Position numbers and translations under genes: made by a program. Positions 10,964-21,960 of a stretch of DNA of 64,000 nucleotides are shown here, piece after piece. How positions within the stretch are numbered: the first letter of the stretch is position 1; every line of letters begins with the position of its first letter. Where the stretch lies: contig JAYKKT010000076.1 of assembly GCA_036023115.1 (NCBI GenBank), forward strand, positions 992,001 to 1,056,000, given 5' to 3'. The DNA is from Brasenia schreberi. Its lineage: Eukaryota; Streptophyta; Magnoliopsida; Nymphaeales; Cabombaceae. The notes beneath the pieces are model-generated. The model was given only the letters and a program-made list of their open reading frames with translations, was not told where the DNA came from and did not search any database.

Positions 10964-12079
10964 GAGGTGAGGGGGTGCCCACAAGTTCACGTGAAATTCA
11001 AGGAGGCTTGCAGAGAGATTGCATAAAGTAGGTGAGAGAAATAGTGGGCTAGCCTTGTGGGCTTGATCAAGGGCATGGGTTCAAACCTTGTATGAACCTA
11101 GGCTCAAACCAAAGGGTTGCACCAACTTGAAGAGGGGCTGCACAAGAGCTGCAAAAGGGCATGGAAGCATGGGTGAAGCATGGTGGACCGGCTCCAAGAG
11201 GTAGGCCTCTCAACCTCACCCTAACCTAGCCTAAACCACCTAACCCACCTCTCTAAACCTAACCCTAAACTAGCCTAAACCTAGCCCTCTCACCTAAACC
11301 GACCTAAACTCCCTACCTAGCACTCACCCACTCCATCCCACCGCCCTACCTAGCGCCCAGTTCCCATCATCCCATCGCCCTACCTAGCGCCCCACTCCAC
11401 TACCTACCGGCCATCACCAGCACCCGGCTCCCATCTCACCAACCTGCTTGCAACTTTTCAGCCGTAGCCAACCCCCTCTTGCTACTGCCTAACTCCTGGC
11501 CACCATCTGCCCCACACGCCACAACACACCCGACACCTACACCACACCTAGCGCCTAACTCCCGAGCGCCACTGCTAGGTGCGCCCCAGCGCCTGTCTCC
11601 CTGCTGCACGCTACTGCTGCAACCCCCTGTCTACCTGTCGCGCTGCGTCCCAACACCTAACTCCCTAGCGCCCTGCCGTAAGCCACTCCCCTGCACCTGT
11701 TGTCCCAACCGAACCCTCTATAAACACCAGCCAGCCCACAACCTCCCAGCTGCACCTTTCCCCTTAGGGCCGACTAGAACCAACCCACACCTTAGGCCAT
11801 GACTTGCCTTAGCCAGCCCACACCTAAGACCCCAACTTGCCGTGACACACCTTAGCCCTATATCCGGTTGAACCTAGGCCCCCTCCAAGCTCTAAACACC
11901 CAAGACTCCCCCAAGCTCAAACTCACGTCAATAAACCCACCTAGAGAGACTCGTCTCTTGGCTGTCAAGATGGACCAAAGCCCAAGCACGAGTGAGAGGA
12001 AAAGTCGTCCACTTGTAAGTGTTTAAATTCGGTTTTTACCTTACTCCTTTAAATTCAATTCAATTTGATACAGGGTTGT

Positions 12080-12900
12080 AATAATGGAGCGTAGTCTCCC
12101 CCAGAAATGTAATATTGGTGCTTGATACACGAAGCACACATATACACTTGAGCCATATTGCTCTAAAACGTATACAAGACACCCACGTGCACTTGAGCCT
12201 TTCCGCTCTTAATTGCACACTAACTGAGCCTTCGCACTTAAGCTAAAGACTTTAGTGAAAGCCGTGCAATTCAATTCCGGGTTGTTACATTCATGTCGTG
12301 TGAGTTTGTCATTTAAATTTCACACTCGCACCCAAGAAGTACTTGAGCACTTGCTCCACACTCTCATGCACCTTTTGAGCCTTTGTTGCTCATAAGATAT
12401 AGTGTATTTATATACTTTCTAGCTGCGTGAGTTTTACATTCAGTTGTGTACGCACTTACATTTCCGGGTGGTTCAATTTATATCGTGTGAGTTTGTCATT
12501 TAAATTTCACACTACACACACGCGTGCATTGAGCCTTTCCGCTCTTATCATATATCTATATTTCAATTTCGGCAAAGTTCAATTCATGTCGTGTGAGTTT
12601 GTCATTTAAATTCTACACTACACACACGCGTGCATTGAGCCTTTCCGCTCTTACTATACTTATATTTCAATTTCGGCAAGTTCAATTCCAGTTGTGTGAG
12701 TTGTCTTTCCATTTACACACCAAGAGCACTCACTCACAATTGAGCCTTTCCGCTCTTAAGATATAAGTATATTTCAATTCTGCAATTTACATTCAAGTTG
12801 TGTGAGTTGCTTTCAAGTTCGGGTATTTTCCTTAAGCTGCGTGAGTTGCACTTCCAATCGGGTATTTACATTAAGTTGTGTGTGTGTGTTGCTTTCGATT
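12080..12900 (+). repeat. Tandem leader motifs TTGAGCCTTTCCGCTCTTA in A1
   Basis: The motif or close variants recur near 12190, 12230, 12375, 12530, 12640 and 12742, separated by gtgtgagtttgtcatttaaa-like blocks. The same units are in A2 and, with a shortened core, in family C. Confidence 0.75.
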
Positions 12901-13275
12901 TGAGCTTAGCTCACATCATCATACCAATCCCGACAAATATTTGTGCATCCTTGCATTCGCGTATTTCCAAAGAGGAAACCCGAAACTACGCTCAAACTCG
13001 CTAAATTTAGGCCACTTCGAAGCACACACATCCGGCCTAAATAGCTTAAAAGCTCAAAGACTTGGATTCGAACAACCCCTGTAATAAAAACCGTAATTTA
13101 GGCATACATCGAAACATTTACTTTTCTTTTCAAAAGTATACGTTTGTTTAGATTAAAAAGGTTTTCTAAGTGCTTAAACCGACCCTTGAGTACCGGTTCA
13201 AGAAGGTTTCAAGCGAAAAGATCCCGCTTGCTCACAATCGCCTTTTCAAAATGTCAGATACTTTAAAAAAACTTC

Positions 13276-13306
13276 GCTAGCTTGAGCAAGCTAGCTGGCA
13301 CGCCCC
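13276..13306 (+). other. Conserved U5 hairpin plus TGGCACGCCC motif (A1)
   Basis: GCTAGCTTgagcAAGCTAGC, a perfect 8-bp stem with a 4-base loop, followed directly by TGGCACGCCC. Confidence 0.7.
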
Positions 13307-13378
13307 TAAAAGCAACGTAAACTCAAAAAGGTTCATTCCCGACCTCAAAAGCCAGGAGTGGGAATTTTCGTACTTACA

Positions 13379-13715
13379 GTCACCCAAAAAAAATTACGGG
13401 AACAAGCTCTGAAAACAGAACAAGTTTATGTTTTTCAGAAGTTGCTGATTTTCAAACTTGAAAACAAAATGCACGAATTTCTTTTTGACCAACACCTCAT
13501 TTTCAACGTGGATTTGGAACTTCACCTATACATTTGAAATGCTCAAAGCACTTAGGCCAACCCTTGAGCATCGGTTCAAGAAGGCCTAGAGCAAAAAGAT
13601 ATTTCTTAGATGCAATCGCCAAACAAGTCAGATTTCTAAAACTTTGCTAGTTTTTGGAAACTAGCTGGCATGCTCACACAACGAAGTAGCATTAAAAAGT
13701 CTTCTTCAAGTCTCT
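13379..13715 (+). mobile_element. Element B 5' LTR, right part
   Basis: Aligns with 33243-33560 (3' LTR), including the hairpin GCTAGTTTttggAAACTAGC at 13646-13665. The last roughly 50 bp of the LTR, the primer-binding site and the gag start are deleted: LTR sequence runs into gag sequence near 13715. Confidence 0.8.
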
Positions 13716-14896
13716 AATGGTTGGCTTCCTATGACTTGAGCCAATTCGCCACCTTCGAGAAACTGGTGAATTGCTTCATCCAAAGGTTTTCCCACAATAT
13801 TGAAGTGACACTCACTTTAAACACCTTAAGAGACACAAAACAAGTACCTAACGAGGATGCGCACGCATTCATCGTTAGACGGAGGTCACTCTTGGGGCAA
13901 GTAAGGGAGCCCATCTATGAAGGATGTGCTGTAATGCTCATCCTTGAAAATTTCAAAAATGATTTAAAAGCTCTCCTCTCACTCCATGAAATTTCGAATT
14001 TTCAAAAACTTATAAAGAAGGCTTCGCTCTTCGAAGCAAACTTAAAAAAGAGAGTTTACGAAGATTTGTGGAAGGGGAGGAACTTTCAAAAACCCCGTTT
14101 AGAAAAGCAAGGGGCATATAGGCCACCCGTGTCTAACAATGAGACAAAACTCCAAAAGATTACAAATGTCCGCATAAAGTCAAGCTTGGCCGAACCCTCC
14201 AGAGCTTTTGAACGAAAACCTACTAGAAAAACACAAAAAAAGTTTGAAAACAGGGAATTTACACAGCTAGGACAACCAATCACGGAAGTCCTAGACATCC
14301 TCTTAGCGTATGGTTTGATCACTCTCCCGGCTATTCCTGAAGGGATAACCCCCAAGGGAAGATTTTTGAACGAGTTTTGCAAATATCATAGGCTCAAGGG
14401 TCATGACACAAGTAAATGTTTTACTCTCCTACACCAAATCGAGGACTTGATAGAGCAAGGAAGGCTCTACGTCTCGGAAGAACCGGAGCCCTCCCAAGCT
14501 ATTTTAAAGGAACCTTTCCTTAATCATGCAAGCACAAGCAAAAAAGGAAAGAGGTATGTCTTCTTCCACTCAAGGCTCATGGGATGGAACATGCATTGCA
14601 TACAGTACACACTACTTGCCACACACCACCTTCTATCATAATAAAAAAAAGCCAACCAAGTAGTGATCCAGAGAGCGTTAAGTGTCCCACCCCTGGCAAG
14701 AGCCTTAGTAGAAATTTGTGGTGCTCCAAGGCATCAAATTAGAGCCAAAATAGGAATGAGCCATAGGGAACGTGTAGGTGAGGTAACTAAGTCCGGAAGG
14801 ATCTATCAACCCCCACACTTAGCTAAAACTACTAGCAAGAAAGCAATCATCTTACCCGGCCCTTCAAAAACATGCATCCCTAATGCACCTCATGGC
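13716..14896 (+). pseudogene. Tat-type gag of element B (5'-truncated)
   Basis: An open frame runs from 13721 to 14641 without its true start (the first codon is TTG). It carries the gag capsid-type pattern (FATFEKLVNCFIQRFSHN, then TLNTLRDTKQVPNEDAHAFI) and a nucleocapsid-like CKYHRLKGHDTSKC (CX3H-type) near residues 220-235, as is usual for Tat-lineage gag. A shift near 14570 moves the frame; a second open stretch (14663 to 14896) continues the gag/protease linker. LTR A2 interrupts it at 14902, and the frame carries on beyond A2 at 18105. It makes no full protein as it stands. Confidence 0.8.
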
Positions 14897-15697
14897 ATGG
14901 ATGTAAACACCCCGAATTTTCCAAAAAATCAAAAACTCTCAAAAACACAAAAAACTCGTTTGAGCTAAAATGACAACCTGTTTTAAAATATAAAAACTGG
15001 TACAAAAGGCAAAAGGAGAGCCCCGACAAGAAGAGCAAATCGAGCCCGGAGTCTCAAAAGTCACTCCCTGTTCAGAAACGGAAGAAAAGAGAGCTCGTTT
15101 GGAGAAAAGCCCGACAAAAGTGTAAAAGCATAATTTGGGTCAAAGAAAAAGCACAAAGCAGCTCCAAAATGCAGAAAGAAGCCCAGTTTTTGAGGAAGTC
15201 GATAGAAGTCTGAGACACGTCCCGTCAGAATGAAGAACGGAATCCCTACGACAATCTGAGTTCGATATCAACAGGAACCGGCCAGAAACCAAAACGGCGG
15301 ACCGAAACGAATGCCGAAAAAGTCCTGAAAAGCAGAACACTGGTTGGAAGAAAGACTTGGGGAAGACCCAGGCTAGAGTTGGGCCTCCAATGAATCGAAG
15401 CTCGCTCGAAACCGACAGTGAAAAGCACTAGAAAGGACCAAAAAACCAAGGAGCAGAAGAAAAGTTTGGACTGGATTTGGACCCAAAATATCTAGATCCA
15501 AATCCAAATAGTGTTTGGATTGGATCTGGATCTCAAAATATCTAAGATCCGAGATCCAAACCCAAATAAATATTTGGATTGGATCTGGATCTCAAAATAT
15601 CCAAGATCCACGATCCATATCCACATAGGGTTTGGATTGGATCCGGATAGCCAGACCCAAATCCAAGACCCAATATCCAAGATCCATTTAAAACCTC

Positions 15698-15705
15698 TAT
15701 AAATA
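15698..15705 (+). promoter_or_regulatory. TATA box of LTR A2
   Basis: TATAAATA in cctctataaatagaggtagt, immediately after the GGATC array, as in A1. Confidence 0.65.
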
Positions 15706-16274
15706 GAGGTAGTGTGCTGGAAAAAAAGCAGATTCACATGAACCCCAGGGAAGCTCTTCACGTGAACTAAAAGGGGGGGGATGAGAGAGAAAAGGCCTTA
15801 TTGGCCAAGGTGAGTTTTGTTTGAGAAAGGGGATTGGCCCATGGAGGCAAGGGTTGCACCAACAAGGTGGCGTCTCCTTCAAGCTAGTTGGGAGCGTTGC
15901 ATGGTGGAGCTTGGCGGCTTGAGCGGCAGCTGGAGTGGTGCTACAACTTGAGGTAAGTACCTAAGCCCTAACCTAACCCACTTCTTCCCCTAATCCTCTA
16001 GACCACCCATCCTAGCCAAACCAGCCCCTAAAAACACCACTAAACCAGCCAAGTTCTGGCCGGTTTTCACCAAGACTTCTACCCTAGACAATACCCTAAA
16101 ACAACTCCCTAAACCACTCCAGCTGAACTTGGCTGAACACCGGCCAAGTTCGGCCATCACCTTTGCCGAGCACCACCCGAAGACAAAACCAACTAAGTTC
16201 AGCCAAGACCTTGCCGAACTCCCCTTTGAACCACCCTCTAAGCTCGGCCAAAGTTGGCCAAGCCATTCCTAAAC

Positions 16275-16512
16275 CCACGGCCTGCAAGTGCAGGCCGTGT
16301 CCCTATTTTTCCACCTAAGGCCAGGCCTGCCTTTAGGTAGGCCACCTACCCTAAAAACCACCCAGCCATCAGCCTGCAAGGCAGGCCATCCACCCAACAA
16401 AACCACGGCCTGCAAGGCAGGCCGTGTCCTCTTCAAAAGTCCCAAGGCCTGCCATAGTGGCAGGCCATTTACCATCCAACAAGACCACGGCCTGCTGGTG
16501 CAGGCTGTGTAT
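16275..16512 (+). repeat. GGCCTGC inverted/direct repeat cluster in A2
   Basis: Five or so copies of cacggcctgcaaggcaggcc-like palindromes (16276, 16322, 16372, 16404, 16444, 16490), each able to fold on itself. Found only in A2 in this window. Confidence 0.65.
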
Positions 16513-17039
16513 ACCTGAAAACTTAACCTTGACTAACCTAGGATAGCCAGCACCTAACCTAGGACAGCCACCTTGGCTCTTTCCTAGAACCCAGCCCAAA
16601 CTCTATCCTAAAACCCCCCTACTCGAGCTACCTTGGCTCGAGTCATGCCTAATACCAAGTCTAAACCATACCTAAACCTCACTAAACCCAAGGCCAAATG
16701 CTGGTCGAATCCTACACCTAAACCCTATCACTCAAGCCAAGGTGGCTCGAGTCATGCCTTGCCCAAACTAGCCCCAAGTGGCCCCAAACCCAGTATAAGC
16801 TTGCAGCTCCCAGAACTCCAAGTCTCTCCAAGCTCTCAAGCTCTCCCGCTTCACTCCCACATGCCTCGGATGCCATGAGATGATGATGAACTCGTCCCTT
16901 GTACAATCCTAACTCAAGAACCCGGAAAAGTGTAAGTCATTTGATATATATCAAGTCTCTTTTCCATTCAATTCAATTCGTGATATGGGGTTGTAATAAC
17001 GAAGCATCGTCTCCCCCCGGAATGTAATAACGGTGCTGG

Positions 17040-17660
17040 ACACACGAGACACACACGTACACTTGAGCCTTTCCGCTCTTATCTCATACACAAGCACCAC
17101 GTACACAATTGAGCCTTTTCGCTCTTATCATATACATACGTATTTCAATTCAGCTGGGTTGTTACATTAAGTCATGTGAGTTTGTCTTTCAATTACACAC
17201 TCGCACCCAAGAAACACCCGAGCAATTGCTCAAACACCTCACGCACATTTTGGCCTCAAAAGCCACTAAGATATAGCCATATCTATATATTTTCTGCTGT
17301 GTGAGTTTTCCCGGTTCAACTGTGTACGCATTTCAATTTCTGGTTTTAAATTCAGTCGTGTGTGTTGTCTTTCAATTCATACATACACACACGCCACAAT
17401 TGAGCCTTTCCGCTCTTATATATATCTATATCTCCCTTCTGCTACGTTTTACGATTCAGTTGCGTGTGTTGCATTTCAATTTATACACAACACCCACGCA
17501 CACATTGAGCCTTTCCGCTCTTAAGATGTAGATATATTTAAATTTCTGCAATTTACATTCAAGTCGTGTGAGTTGCATTCAATTTGGGTTTTTCCTTCTG
17601 CTAAGTCTTTAAATTTCAGGTTTTACATTCAAGTTGTGTGAGTTGCATTGCATACTCGCC
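17040..17660 (+). repeat. Tandem leader motifs TTGAGCCTTTCCGCTCTTA in A2
   Basis: Copies near 17062, 17110, 17400 and 17504, with gtgtgagttgcatttcaatt-type spacers. Same module as in A1. Confidence 0.75.
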
Positions 17661-17993
17661 ACACTCGAGCTAGAGTGCATACCTGCATCGAACAAACCTG
17701 AACAAATCATGCAAAAACGCCCATCTTAGGCCACTTTGCACACACTCCACGCCTAAGTGGTTGAAACTGAAAGACTTTGGGTCGCCCAAATCAAAAACTC
17801 GCCAAGTGCATGATTTCAAAAGGATTTTCAAACACCTGTTTGTTCAAAATCGATTTTGAGTTTAACTTGTTTCAAACGAAGTCTCTAAGCATACAAACTG
17901 ACCCTTGTGCATCGGTGCAAGAAGGTCTGTGATGAAAAGATCCCGCTTGCCCATAATTGCCTTTCAAAAGTCAAATATTTCAAAACATACTTC

Positions 17994-18023
17994 GCTAGTT
18001 TGAGTAAGCTAGCTGGCACGCCC
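17994..18023 (+). other. Conserved U5 hairpin plus TGGCACGCCC motif (A2)
   Basis: GCTAGTTTgagtAAGCTAGC; one stem pair is T-G (a wobble in RNA). TGGCACGCCC follows directly. Confidence 0.7.
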
Positions 18024-18104
18024 TAAAAGCGAACGTAGATTACAAAAAGATTCACTCCAGGCCTAAGAAACCCGGAGTCGAAGATTTTCCGTGTCTACAA
18101 TGGA

Positions 18105-18860
18105 CAAAGGTAAAGGTATTGTGTTAACCCCTTACGATTTGGAATTTCATCTTTTAAAACTTCCCATAAACATATCTATCTTAGAGTTTATACAAACTTC
18201 ACCTAAACATAGATGAGTTTTAAAAGGAATCCTAGAAAGAGTCAAGGTTAACCCATCCATATCTCCTGAGTCCCTATCCTTCTTTGTCTCTCCAAAATGT
18301 ATCAAGGCCCCTATCGTGTTCACGGAGGATGAATTGGAGATACCAAATATAACCCATAACCAAGCATTGCATATAGAGGTGGTTTTGAATCACCACACTC
18401 AAGACAAGTGTTTGGTCGATGGTGGAGGAGGTCTAAACATTACTCCTCTTCACATGGCCTTTCAAGTAGGAGTCACCGTGTCTACGCTAGAACCGAGCCC
18501 CATCGCTATCACTGGATAGATGTCAACTCATCCTATCTACTAGGAGCCATCGAGTTCCCCATGGAAGTAGGGGACATCCAACACACGGGGTTGTTTCATG
18601 TCTTAGACATAAACCCCCATTATAACCTATTGCTATGAAGGCCTTTGATTCATAGTCTTCGAGCCATTCCTTCAACCTTTCACAAGTGTGTGAAAATCTC
18701 ATGGGACAACCAAGTGGTGATAGTCTTTAGAGAAGACCACCCTCACCTCAAGAGAATTCAAAATTCCCCTTGTATATCAAGTCACCCATTCAATGAGGAG
18801 GCTATGGAAATGCCTCACCCATCTTTAGTCTCTAGGAGACCCTTACCATAAAGCCATCCA
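18105..18860 (+). pseudogene. Aspartic protease region of element B
   Basis: Continues the polyprotein after A2. Frames at 18316-18519 and 18540-18638 carry CLVDGGGGLNITPLHMAF, which fits the plant Ty3 protease active-site pattern (usually DGGSALNI) with one residue altered, then LGAIEFPMEVGD and FHVLDINPHYNLLL. The usual partner motif (GRPWIH) is recognisable just after a TGA at 18636. At least two stops or shifts break it. Upstream residues near 18210 include another stop. Confidence 0.7.
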
Positions 18861-19440
18861 CCTCCCAGGCAACCTCAAACATGGGGAGTTATCCTCCCCT
18901 AGAATCATCTTCCCCTAGGGTTGTATGCATCCTAAGGAAGCCTAAATCCTCTCTAACCCATACCTCCAAACCCTTAGTCAAACCAAGTCTTGGGTATATC
19001 CATGATATGGATGACACCATATTCCAAGAACATTTACTTTACAATTTTTTTTCCAAACTCAAGAAGCCTTGGAATATGATGTTAAACATAGGATAAACAC
19101 CGTACCATTATCTAGGAGCCAAGAACCAAGGTAGGTTAGAACCCATCATACCACTTCCAAACACAAATCGACATAGATTGGGCTTCACCCCATCCATATC
19201 CCCTGAGCCACCACCTAAGACCACTTGGGTCAAGAGTGCCCTAGAACCTCTTAACAACGAGACCTATGGCTTGGACCTCTTGTTTAGAGTCTTATTCATG
19301 GTGTTTTCTTTGTAGGTTTGATTGAAGACCCCTCTTTAGAAAAAAATCCAAAAAAATTTGAAAAACTTTCAAAACCCAAAATCATGTGAAAAACCTGAAA
19401 ATTCCAAAAAGAAAGTTGTTTATGTTCATTCTCATAGTTT
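18861..19440 (+). mobile_element. Degraded linker between protease and RT of element B
   Basis: Short frames only (for example 18881-19096). Around 19330-19560 there are runs of a/t-rich codons with repeated aaaatttcaaaa-like text. No domain recognised. Confidence 0.5.
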
Positions 19441-20770
19441 TTGTTTGGAAAAACTGAAATTTTCAAAAAGAAAGTCTTCTATCTTCATCCTTCTGCCTTG
19501 TGTTTTGAAAAAAACAAAAAAAATCAAAAATTCCAAAATTCCAAAAATATTGGCCATATACAAAGCCCATTTTCGTGTTCTTCAAAACCCATGTATATAT
19601 CCAAACCAAAATCGTCGAAACCTATCATTCACAACCCCACTCTCTTGCCTAACACTTTCTTAGAAATTAAAGCACTTAAGAGTGATCAAAGCAAGGAGGA
19701 AGATCACCTCGTCCATGGGGAAGATCAAGCCTCCGAGCTTCCCGAATTTCATAGAATCCTTGACTTGGAAAAACCTTCAAATTCCATAGGAAGGTATTTT
19801 TTAGAAATCAATTTAGGGAGTGAGTCTAACCCAACGTATGTCAAAATAGGTGCATATTTGCATGAGCATGAAAAAACATCATTTAGTGCATTCTTGAAAT
19901 CGTATGTAGATGTATTTGCATGGACCTATGAAGACATGCCGGGTCTAGACCCTAAAGTCATAGAACATCATCTACCCTCAGAACCAAACACAAAACCTGT
20001 GAAGCAAAAGCTTAGAAAAATTCATCCCGATGTTCACTCCCAAGTGAATGAGGGTTTAGAAGATCTTTTAAAAGCTGGATTTATAAAACCCATTGCTTAT
20101 TCCAAATGGCTTTCAAATATTGTTATAGTTCGAAAATCCAATGGGAAAATATGAATTTGCATTGATTTTAGAAATTTGAACAAAGCTACTCCAAAAGATA
20201 ATTTTCCTCTTCCAAACATTGATTTGATAGTGGATAGCATTGCAAATCATGAAATGATTTCTTTTATGGATGGCTATTCGGGTTATAATCAAATCAAGTT
20301 AGCACCAAAAGATCAGGCAAAAACTACTTTTACTACACCTTGGGGCACATACTGCTATACGGTTATGCCATTTAGATTGAAAAATGTCGGTGCCACATAC
20401 CAAAGAGCCATGACTACTATTTTCCATCATCAAATCCATGAGCTCTTGGAAGTATATATGGATGATCTTTTAGTAAAATCAAAAACCCGATGCACACACA
20501 TACAATCTTTGCAAAAAGTTTTCGAAAGACTTAAGCTTTATAAAGTGAAGTTAAACCCTCAAAAGTGTGTTTTTAGAGTGGAATCAGGAAAACTCTTAGA
20601 GTTCATGGTAAGCCAAAGGGGCATAGAAGTTGACCCCTCTAAGTGTCGAGCCATCATAGACATGCCTCCACCCTCCAATTCGACCCAAATCCGAAGCCTC
20701 CAAGGTTGACTCCAAGCAATCCAGAGATTTATCTTCAATCTAGCAAGAAGATGAGAACCTTTCAATAGGT
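19441..20770 (+). pseudogene. Reverse transcriptase of element B (Tat lineage)
   Basis: Two long frames, 19441-20154 and 20176-20709. Upstream is the approach region with VDVFAWTYEDMPGLDP and HHLPSEPNTKPVKQKLRKI. The RT fingers and palm follow: FIKPIAYSKWLSNIVIVRKS, then a TGA at 20152 where Trp is expected, then FRNLNKATPKDNFPLPNID and the catalytic YMDDLLVKS near 20460. MVSQRGIEVDPSKCRAI marks the thumb. Further TGA codons lie at 20707 and 20752. The active-site residues survive, but three stops block translation. Confidence 0.88.
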
Positions 20771-21150
20771 ATTTGAGAAAAGGGATGAAATTTGAATGGG
20801 ATGCCGATTGCCAAAATGCAGTTGAAAGATTGAAAACTTATTTGGTAGGTCCTCCGATTTTAAAACCTCCAAAGCAAGGAAAACCTTTATTGCTCTACAT
20901 TTCCATTCATGCGAATGCATTGGGTGCTTTACTTGTTCAATATGAGGATGATACTCTTAAGGAGTATGCTATTTGCTATATTTCGAAAACTCTATTGGCA
21001 TATGAAAGAAATTATCAAGCAATGGAGAAAACGTGTTTGGCCTGGGTATGGGCTTGCCAAAAGTTTAGACATTATTTCCTAGATCATGAAATTTGGATAG
21101 TGTCTAAACTTGATCCAATCAAGCACTTGAAAAACCTATCCTCACTGGTT
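20771..21150 (+). pseudogene. First RNase H domain of element B
   Basis: The frame at 20773-21156 carries KPPKQGKPLLLYISIHANAL, SKTLLAYERNYQAMEKTCLA and FRHYFLDHEIWIVSKLDPIK, the order found in the Ty3 RT-attached RNase H. A shift near 21145 separates it from the next domain. Confidence 0.8.
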
Positions 21151-21960
21151 TGCTAAGTAAATGGCAGCTCCTCTTAATGGAGTATGATTTAAAGTTTCAT
21201 CATCAAAACACCATTAAGGGACAAGCCCTAGCCGATCATGTGGCTGAATTGCTTCTTGAAGATACATATCCCATACTTGATGAAATGCCTGATGAAGGCA
21301 TCTTTGCAAATGAATGTCAAAACCATGTTTTAGCAAATTGTTTTAATGAAGATCAAGTATGGAAGATGTACTTTGATGGGGCCAAGAATCAACAAGGGAC
21401 AGGTGTGGGAATCATCCTCATATCTACCGAGAAAGGAGAGATCCCAATTGCAATTCGATTAGATTTTCCATACTCGAATAATATGGTTGAATATGAAACA
21501 CTCATACAAGGCCTAAAAAATTTCAAAAAATCTAGGAGCATCATGTATTGAAGTCTTTGGAGATTCTATGCTTGTTATAAACCAAGTTTCGAAAAATTGG
21601 CAAGTCAAAAATGAAAAACTCATACCCTACCATGAATTCTCTACTCAGTTGGTCAATTCCTTCAAATCATACACACTCACCCACATAGGTAGAGAGAACA
21701 ACACCATAGTAGATGCCCTCTCATCACTAGGGTCATCTCTAAGGGTTGACCCCACTATGGGAACTCGATCCTTAGAAATCTTGTAGTTACCTACTCCATC
21801 CACCCACGATTTAAAGATTTGCCAAAATGACCAAAATTCCATTAAAAGACCTTGGTTTCAAGATATTAAAAACTTTTTAGAAAATGGAGGATTTCCAGAA
21901 TTTGCTTCTTCTAAGGATAAAGCTTTTATTCAAAAAATTTCAACCCGATATGTAATTATG
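21150..21960 (+). pseudogene. Second (archaeal-type) RNase H of element B
   Basis: Frames 21150-21551 and 21568-21786. VWKMYFDGAKNQQGTGVG gives the first strand with the catalytic Asp; MVEYETLIQGL holds the Glu; VFGDSMLVINQVSKNWQ follows after a shift near 21540; HIGRENNTIVDALSSLGSSL closes the domain. Having two RNase H domains is a known mark of the Tat lineage. A TAG lies at 21784. Confidence 0.82.

Larger units (their letters stand above)
10255..13378 (+). mobile_element. Solo LTR A1 (family A, 3.1 kb) inside the B LTR
   Basis: Starts tttaaataccccaaaatc (decayed TGTAAACACCCC) and ends tacttaca. It is flanked by gttac (10250-10254) and gtcac (13379-13383), a 5-bp target duplication with one change; the uninterrupted site at 33243 reads gtcac. 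Order inside: GGATC inverted repeats (10780-10945), TATA box, CCTAAACC-rich stretch (11210-11310), Pro-rich-looking sequence, tandem TTGAGCC motifs (12125-12850), and the U5 hairpins (13185-13202, 13276-13295). No internal region is present. Confidence 0.88.
14902..18099 (+). mobile_element. Solo LTR A2 (family A, 3.2 kb) inside element B coding region
   Basis: Begins TGTAAACACCCCGAATTTTC and ends CGTGTCTACA. It is flanked by identical 5-bp target duplications ATGGA (14897-14901 and 18100-18104). It is collinear with A1: GGATC inverted repeats (15465-15690), TATA box, CCTAAAC-rich stretch, tandem TTGAGCC motifs (17040-17660), U5 hairpins. It also has a short block of ggcctgcaaggcaggcc-type inverted repeats at 16275-16510 not seen in A1. 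No internal genes are present. Confidence 0.93.

Noticed and set aside
11210..11310. CCTAAACC-like runs resembling telomere repeat (also 25770-26000 and 3720-3960 inverted).
   Set aside because: Irregular spacing and part of LTR families A and C in all copies, so not a telomere or an interstitial telomere array.
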